Shown here: piece by piece, positions 61,501 through 64,000 of the stretch | Numbering within the stretch: position 1 is the stretch's first letter | Layout of the letters: each line of letters opens with the position of its first letter | Assembly (NCBI GenBank): GCA_001784175.1 | Contig: MFPR01000019.1 | Span: 1 to 64,000, forward strand | From: Candidatus Lindowbacteria bacterium RIFCSPLOWO2_12_FULL_62_27 | GTDB lineage: Bacteria > Lindowbacteria > 2-12-FULL-62-27 | Direction of reading: 5' to 3' | Length of the DNA: 64,000 nucleotides | Position numbers and translations under genes: made by a program | Notes under the pieces: model-generated | What the model saw: only the letters and a program-made list of their open reading frames with translations | Told to the model about the DNA's origin: nothing | Database searches by the model: none

Positions 61501-64000
61501 ACTCGCAGTTGTCGGAGTACTCGTCGTTCGGCGGCGCCTACGACACGACCGGCAACGGCGTCACGCGGATCGGCGGCTACACGAACGGTTCCGGCAATTT
61601 CCAATTTAATCTGAAAGTTTCCGCGACCGTCGGCCTCAATCAGGTCAAGATCGACGACACGGACGTGTCGTCGCTCGGTCCGACCACCTACTCCGACTCG
61701 GCGCGTCTGCCGTCGCTGGTGATCAGCGAGATCATGTGGGCCGGCGGCGGCGAGTACATCGAGCTGTACAATCCGACGCACGAAACGCAATCGCTCAACA
61801 ATTTCGGCATCTGGACGCAGGCGGCCACGGACGACGCCAACCGGATTCAATCCGTCGACACGGCGACGATGGGCAAGGTCGGATATTTGAACCCATTTTC
61901 CTACGCGCTCATCGCCGGCGCCGCCGATCTGGCCCAGGACAGCGGGTTTTCCCCGGTCAATACCGGCCCCATCGATGTCCCCACGCTGGCGGACGCCGGA
62001 GAAAGTTTCTGGCTCGTGAACGCGCAGGGCGGAACGCTCGATCGCATTTACAAAACCACGACGGGCTTTTTTGCCGGGAGTTCAAACCCCGCCGGAGACA
62101 CGTCGATGGAGCGCGTCAACCCCTCGCGCGGCGGCGGCATTTCCTCGTCCTGGGACGCGTCCGACTCCGTCCTGAACACGTCCGACGGCGGCGGCGGCGG
62201 CGGATCTCCGGGCCGGCCCAACGCGAAGTCGTTGTATTCGACGGAAGTCGACCGGCTGGATTCCTTCATCGGCCGAGCGAACGGATCGACGATGGACACG
62301 GCGCGCGTGACGCTGATTCTAAAAATCGCGAACGGCGACACCCAGCCCAACCAGGAGATCGGTCTATCGGCGGTGGTCAGTCTGGGCCCGCAGAATCAGG
62401 ATTCGACCTGGTACCTCTCCTATCCGTCGACGACCAACAGCGCCGGCACGGCGGCGATCACCGTCTCGGCGAACGGAAACAACACCTCCGGCACCGTTCA
62501 CATCCGTCTGCGCCAGCCGTACGGCGCGACCGACAGCGCGTTCATCGTGTTCGACCGCGGGGACAGCATGGCGTACGTGTTCACGTCCTCCGAGACGAAC
62601 GTATGGGACACATCAGCGACGAATGCGATGCTGGTCTACGTCGCCTTTTACGACTCGTTCTCCGGCATCGACACGGCCATCATGCCGAAACTGCAGTGGA
62701 AGATCGGCGCCGCCGGCACGTTCTCGACCATGACGAACATGACGAACGTATCGGGCGAGACGCACCTGGCGAGGATCGACATCTCGACCGACACGTGGTC
62801 CAAGATCGCGCACGATTCGATCTACTGGCGCGTGACATGGCGCGACAAGGCCGGCAATTACGACACGTCGCCGGACAATAACGCGGCCACGGCCGAATAC
62901 ATCGACAACACGAAGGCGCGGGACACGCTGACCTATCCGACCACGACCGACACCCTGTCGGGCACGAGCGCGAATGTCAAGTTCAAACTGGTGGATGCGG
63001 CGAACGACGCGTGCACGGTCATTCTCAAGTACGACAGTTACAGCAACGGCAACTGGCAAACCATCACGATGAACTCCGGGTACAATCAGCTCTCCTCCAT
63101 CCGCTCGACCCCCGACGGTCTTTTGTACGACACCCTGCAGTGGAACACGATCACGGACCTTCCGGAGACCCGCGTTTACAGCATCCGGCTTCGCATCGAA
63201 GTGTTCGACGGCTACGACACGTATACGGAGACGAGTTCCACGTTCACCGTCGACAATCTGCCGCCCGACACCGCGCAGATCGTGATTCCTGTGGCGATGG
63301 GCAATCTGGAAAACACGACGACGGTCCAGATCCGGTGGAGGTTCACCAGCAGTGTCGCCGACGACACGCAGGGCTCGTGGCTGATGGAGATCGACACAGG
63401 CCCAAATCCGGACTGGGCGCAGCTTGCGGACAGCCAGAGCCGCGGCAACAGCCGGAACGAAACGTACACGGCGCCGCTGGCGGGCGGCCAGCGGTATCAC
63501 GTGCGGATCCGGACGTGGGGCAAGTACGGCGTGGCGGGTCCGTATTCGAGCGACACGTGGTTCTGGGTCCCGCGCCGGGTGATGGACGGGCAGATGAACG
63601 ACTGGCAGCAAGACACGTCGGGCGCGGACACGGACGCGGGATTCGTGGCGGGCGGTGAATTCATCTGGATGGACCGGATCGGGGACAGGCGGAACGACGC
63701 GGCGGTGGATGACGATTATGACCTGCACGAATTCCGGGTCATCTCGGACTCGTACTTCTACTACTTCCTCTTCCGCAACGTATCCATGACGACCACGTCG
63801 ATCCTGTACTCGATCTCGATCGATTCGGACCGGTCGGGTGCGGACACGGATTTGAACTGGTTCGGCGACGAATCGAACGGCGGCGGCAGCACGTCGATGG
63901 GCCGGGGCGGCGAGCAGTACGGCGAGTTCAATTTCGACTATGCCCTGGCCGGCGCCGACTCTCCGATCTGGTTTTACACCGACACGACGGGGACATGGCG
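52560..64000 (+). CDS. Second giant secreted protein, 5' part (lamin-tail, FN3-like and repeated beta domains)
   Basis: The frame is open from ATG 52560 to the window edge (over 3,810 residues) with no stop; the 3' end is outside. It begins with a signal peptide (residues about 1-31: ILSRFLVSGFAILSLALLAP) and a lamin-tail-like start (DSIVIFEVSVGAGAVADEYM). Lamin-tail domains lie near residues 1470-1640 (INEIMWGGSGGEYIELRN), 2614-2780 and 3052-3220. About five FN3-like units carry GHET/AHET and NDTYYWRVRAIDDLG. A repeated domain begins VDGDSSDWVG and continues EFIYTG...NYDITQVRF...LYLMVAIS. The signal peptide is preceded by four decayed copies upstream. The ribosome site is weak. Probably a surface or matrix protein like the one at 1-21603; ligand unknown. 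Confidence 0.88.
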   Translation, partial: MLTPRPILSRFLVSGFAILSLALLAPQPAIGKMMSDSIVIFEVSVGAGAVADEYMTLYNPTPDSKGLTAYRMTRATATMATMSVITSRIDSTVADTIGPFGFYRLVSVGANAVLRGTADSVSSTATLAADNQIMLGQATSNTNYTDSRDRLGWGAVTTRKFTETQAVTDTTPGNPPAGKALYRFPGKIAGGMIDRQRNGFDFDTALVTDTFNTGTRHRRVVFSCTTPTKAVRVGLAFNLYCTATVVYGDTYWIQDTNVVASYSGDSAWADLTGWGKDTLVVDSSGDTADTTGIFRNGLCTMTLRFTPFARIADTVRIVASDAYCTGFIILRVFDSPTADLPAIGHETNVIDFLVRWTMSDSSGFDSYEIEVSKSVGFSSIAFADTIDITQTSDTITGLYNDTYYWRVRFIDNFGVRGNWSETRSFVTDTLIGAPTASYPADAHETTSSSVVVGWTQVSSDSVGIDSYAVEASTNAGFTAMVLTDTVDGTRDNDTVTAATEATYSWRVRAIDDLGNGGSYSTTRTFVRTSASASPTPSVKVDGDSSDWVGTRSSTVHDTVISLGEWIYSGDPNDVRGEGTDPDENYDITEARLSGDTLHLFMLVVMEGISSNTLPFVGLSVDVDQVSYGMDWALADDGMANGYPSSDRYSETNVSFHRVSGSDTIEMFEASGSWGGNWWHSPVATPRAADSISISTTNEVVEAALRWEDLSVTLPKRLKFVLASAENDGTSCDNDGTVDRADADILDVVTPYYSGSASSWTRDIIDDEYDYSFVVNFNKNGKVNHPPDTPTLSSPADGTIYTSATTVTMSWTLNDATADVSKDSMVHIQIGTNSDSNDVLDTKIHGADLDLDFRFWMEDTYYWRIRHADDFNTSPWTKSRQFGIQLSATTGFAVDGDTSEWTGTPSSTAHDTAISNGEFIYTGVAYDMRTDPDIWTDSNYDITQVRFSGDTNHLYLMVAISVLSDRRAPHIAFNVDLDQLSGDGSLDWIGPDDGATLAGTTQYGETNVSLHVAGRGTSYDSATYPEIEMFAQDWTSWHSPSAGSYDSVAISNANNVIEAGFRWPDIIGGGGTLPKKIRIALASYSNNTSWNSNSAATHDVTGSADAMDNIRPYAGTTCAACPASWDWDLVDADYDTSVTIEFNRTGRVNHIPGQPSVYSPANGSSFSEADNLITLQWSINDADSWTALDSAVFVQVTNRRGILILDTELVGPDADLVYRFPAGDSFYWRVRHSDDFETSPWSDSGYFSVSDTIDIKTPVDATGGTQETTNATVTLTGYAGSSDTTSDTVQVTVNGAETTVMFLSSAGVWSCSATLADRAGESVIIRLFNNGVQTANDTINLFYDATKPRITKISDSSLRDASSASVSDTVFFYIFDTGVGFGGDGGCTLYWHIDSGANTNWSVATESSSSPSGTTTIEAMIPVSTFNPLVDTQVGFWWICRDDLGNLMDSTSLSPSYLDVRPGTFTVEVVGVRDIVINEIMWGGSGGEYIELRNMTGVAIRLTNWVLKDLASDPTSMFAFQSADSIPAYGFFLALDSGAIDDTSSHATRFPRTNSALTLTNTGDSISLVSDGGLDIDSAWFNGGWPAGSATGDGTSMERKPSPGYGNASSDWDDCTTTLYPGTGGRTTGTPGHRNTNVDSVTFSVVSSGGTYETNATGITLTGFCSLQSGDSVWIFISNTAAESTVLTSGGVWSVSGIDLSGTKRGESIAIYTFDDSVYARSDTITIVYDAVVSQVSLSAPATGHETTSISVVLSWSAVSDTVDIDSYALEVSKNTDFTNMVFTDTLDGTRTNDTSTGLYNDTYYWRVRAIDDLGNGGPYSDTRGFVTDTIVGAPTLSQPSDGHETTSISVVVSWSLSDSVGIDSFAVEASKNTAFTNIAFTDTIDGSRTNDTVTGLYNDTYYWRVRAIDDLGNRGPYSDTRGFVTDTLVGTPAASYPAEAHETTVTSVVVGWSAVSSDSVGIDSYAVEVSRNGAFTEMALTDTIDGTRTNDTVSASTPATYSWRVRAIDDLGNSGAYSSTATFVRTVTQSITIDGDSNDWPGTPSTTAHDTVISSGVFIYTGVAGDERTEVNDWSDLNYDITQVRFFGDTNFFYVLVVMQDITDSRGPYVGLGIDKDSATSDGDLNWIADEDGLTVAGANHDPESSVRLSVAGRSNGSAPEIEITDEAAGLGSWQAPTNSGGHAATAYESVAISVSNNVIEAALQWKDLSVTLPARLNLTLAAYSNTTPADWANNNDATADNGAIDGADVMTPYCTNGDNAWGRDLSDADFDSFVTVGFNKTGQVNYRPFVPTQDTPGNLYVFTESNNSITLQWQISDADSNVAKDSMAQIQVTTGTGRTVLDTKIQGWDPDLVYRFLSGDSYYWRVRYADDFETTTWTDSLVFRVSDTIDIKTPVDATGGTHETTTQVVVLTGYAGSGDTTTDTVQVTVNGAETTVMFLSSAGVWSCSATLRDLAGESVIVRLFNNGIQTANDTINLFYDATPPRITRIGDTSVRNDSTVRGSSDTIFFYVFDTGVGFGSAGGCTLYWHADTGTNINWVVASESSSSPSGTTTIEAMIPAATWSPSVDTDIGFWWVCRDDLGNTMDSTSLSPSYIESRPGTYTVDVLTVGDVVINEIMWGGRSGSGEYIELRNASSLAVSLTNWVLRDKGGGSSGFSITFQSADSIPAGGFFLVMDSGAIDDTSSHYVRFPPKTGGIALTDGGDSIELLTDVGAEMDSAVFTSGWPAGSATGDGKSMDRTPTPGYGNTSTNWENGWDSAADGGRANGSPGHRNPNASPYVTVSPDSTPAATGGRGVWTFTFTNGQTAFTSGRLVMQIDTGGSTDQTNNWTQPQTSTSSSPGYVTTSVSNGTLGTVTTSGDSVIIDVTSLTATTGQITITYGSVTANTGGAAKVRTTTGRAYFRFYYDEDSTVTAPVRDTAEVTIPIVSLSGGSFADTDPASNPQSFIGSEYAVTIKVKDSNNNAVHAAHVWATLPADGADSQLSEYSSFGGAYDTTGNGVTRIGGYTNGSGNFQFNLKVSATVGLNQVKIDDTDVSSLGPTTYSDSARLPSLVISEIMWAGGGEYIELYNPTHETQSLNNFGIWTQAATDDANRIQSVDTATMGKVGYLNPFSYALIAGAADLAQDSGFSPVNTGPIDVPTLADAGESFWLVNAQGGTLDRIYKTTTGFFAGSSNPAGDTSMERVNPSRGGGISSSWDASDSVLNTSDGGGGGGSPGRPNAKSLYSTEVDRLDSFIGRANGSTMDTARVTLILKIANGDTQPNQEIGLSAVVSLGPQNQDSTWYLSYPSTTNSAGTAAITVSANGNNTSGTVHIRLRQPYGATDSAFIVFDRGDSMAYVFTSSETNVWDTSATNAMLVYVAFYDSFSGIDTAIMPKLQWKIGAAGTFSTMTNMTNVSGETHLARIDISTDTWSKIAHDSIYWRVTWRDKAGNYDTSPDNNAATAEYIDNTKARDTLTYPTTTDTLSGTSANVKFKLVDAANDACTVILKYDSYSNGNWQTITMNSGYNQLSSIRSTPDGLLYDTLQWNTITDLPETRVYSIRLRIEVFDGYDTYTETSSTFTVDNLPPDTAQIVIPVAMGNLENTTTVQIRWRFTSSVADDTQGSWLMEIDTGPNPDWAQLADSQSRGNSRNETYTAPLAGGQRYHVRIRTWGKYGVAGPYSSDTWFWVPRRVMDGQMNDWQQDTSGADTDAGFVAGGEFIWMDRIGDRRNDAAVDDDYDLHEFRVISDSYFYYFLFRNVSMTTTSILYSISIDSDRSGADTDLNWFGDESNGGGSTSMGRGGEQYGEFNFDYALAGADSPIWFYTDTTGTW

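Overview
The window is a GC-rich (by eye about 60 percent) stretch of a Gram-negative-type bacterial genome. It encodes an outer-membrane beta-barrel, a lipoprotein, several signal-peptide proteins, and very large secreted proteins that end in a FlgD/type-IX-like C-terminal module. Giant repeat proteins, DUF11 proteins, vapBC modules and word-like palindromic repeats in noncoding DNA suggest an uncultured environmental lineage (FCB, Elusimicrobia or Omnitrophota-like). The sequence alone does not settle the phylum. No rRNA, tRNA or CRISPR array was recognised.

Layout. 1-24.3 kb: the 3' part of a giant secreted repeat protein (7,200 residues visible, 59 complete repeats in three blocks), followed in the same operon by an outer-membrane barrel and a FecR-domain protein. 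24.3-31.0 kb: housekeeping and signalling genes (smpB, a GT-C glycosyltransferase, a HAMP-GGDEF diguanylate cyclase with a lipoprotein, and a reverse-strand O-methyltransferase/nfo/DUF2203 operon). 31.0-37.6 kb: a DUF1338 dioxygenase, then a tight cluster of TPR-HhH protein, STAS protein, PAS histidine kinase, sigma54-type response regulator and HDOD protein. 37.6-38.9 kb: a toxin-antitoxin-like islet (AbiEii-type nucleotidyltransferase, small partner and a broken vapC), bounded by a 19-bp direct repeat that copies the 3' end of the HDOD gene. 38.9-46.2 kb: four reverse-strand genes for exported DUF11/FN3-type proteins. 46.4-48.6 kb: a second toxin-antitoxin islet with an HTH fusion lacking the nucleotidyltransferase core, vapBC, and an AbrB/VapC pair. 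48.6-52.5 kb: repeat-rich DNA with an X-Y-X-Y array of small coiled-coil genes, relics of a signal-peptide coding sequence, heptamer arrays and palindromic elements. 52.56 kb to the right edge: a second giant secreted protein with lamin-tail and FN3-like repeats, open at the window end.

How the parts fit. The two ends and the 38.9-46.2 kb cluster encode a cell-surface programme whose members share FN3-like units and, in the two proteins whose ends are visible, the same C-terminal sorting-type module. The c-di-GMP synthase and the two-component/HDOD/STAS cluster could control attachment or surface behaviour, but no direct link is visible. The two toxin-antitoxin islets are paralogous (same gene order, vapC then a partner plus nucleotidyltransferase). 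Between them they record deletion, fusion, microhomology recombination and small palindromic insertions.

The most notable observations are: in-frame palindromic insertions of 48 and 54 bp at the equivalent place in two VapC toxins, with an apparent insertion-free copy in the broken vapC; the catalytic-core-deleted HTH fusion; a 120-bp palindromic element inserted into a signal-peptide relic with a TTCTAG duplication; and the giant-protein/barrel/FecR operon.
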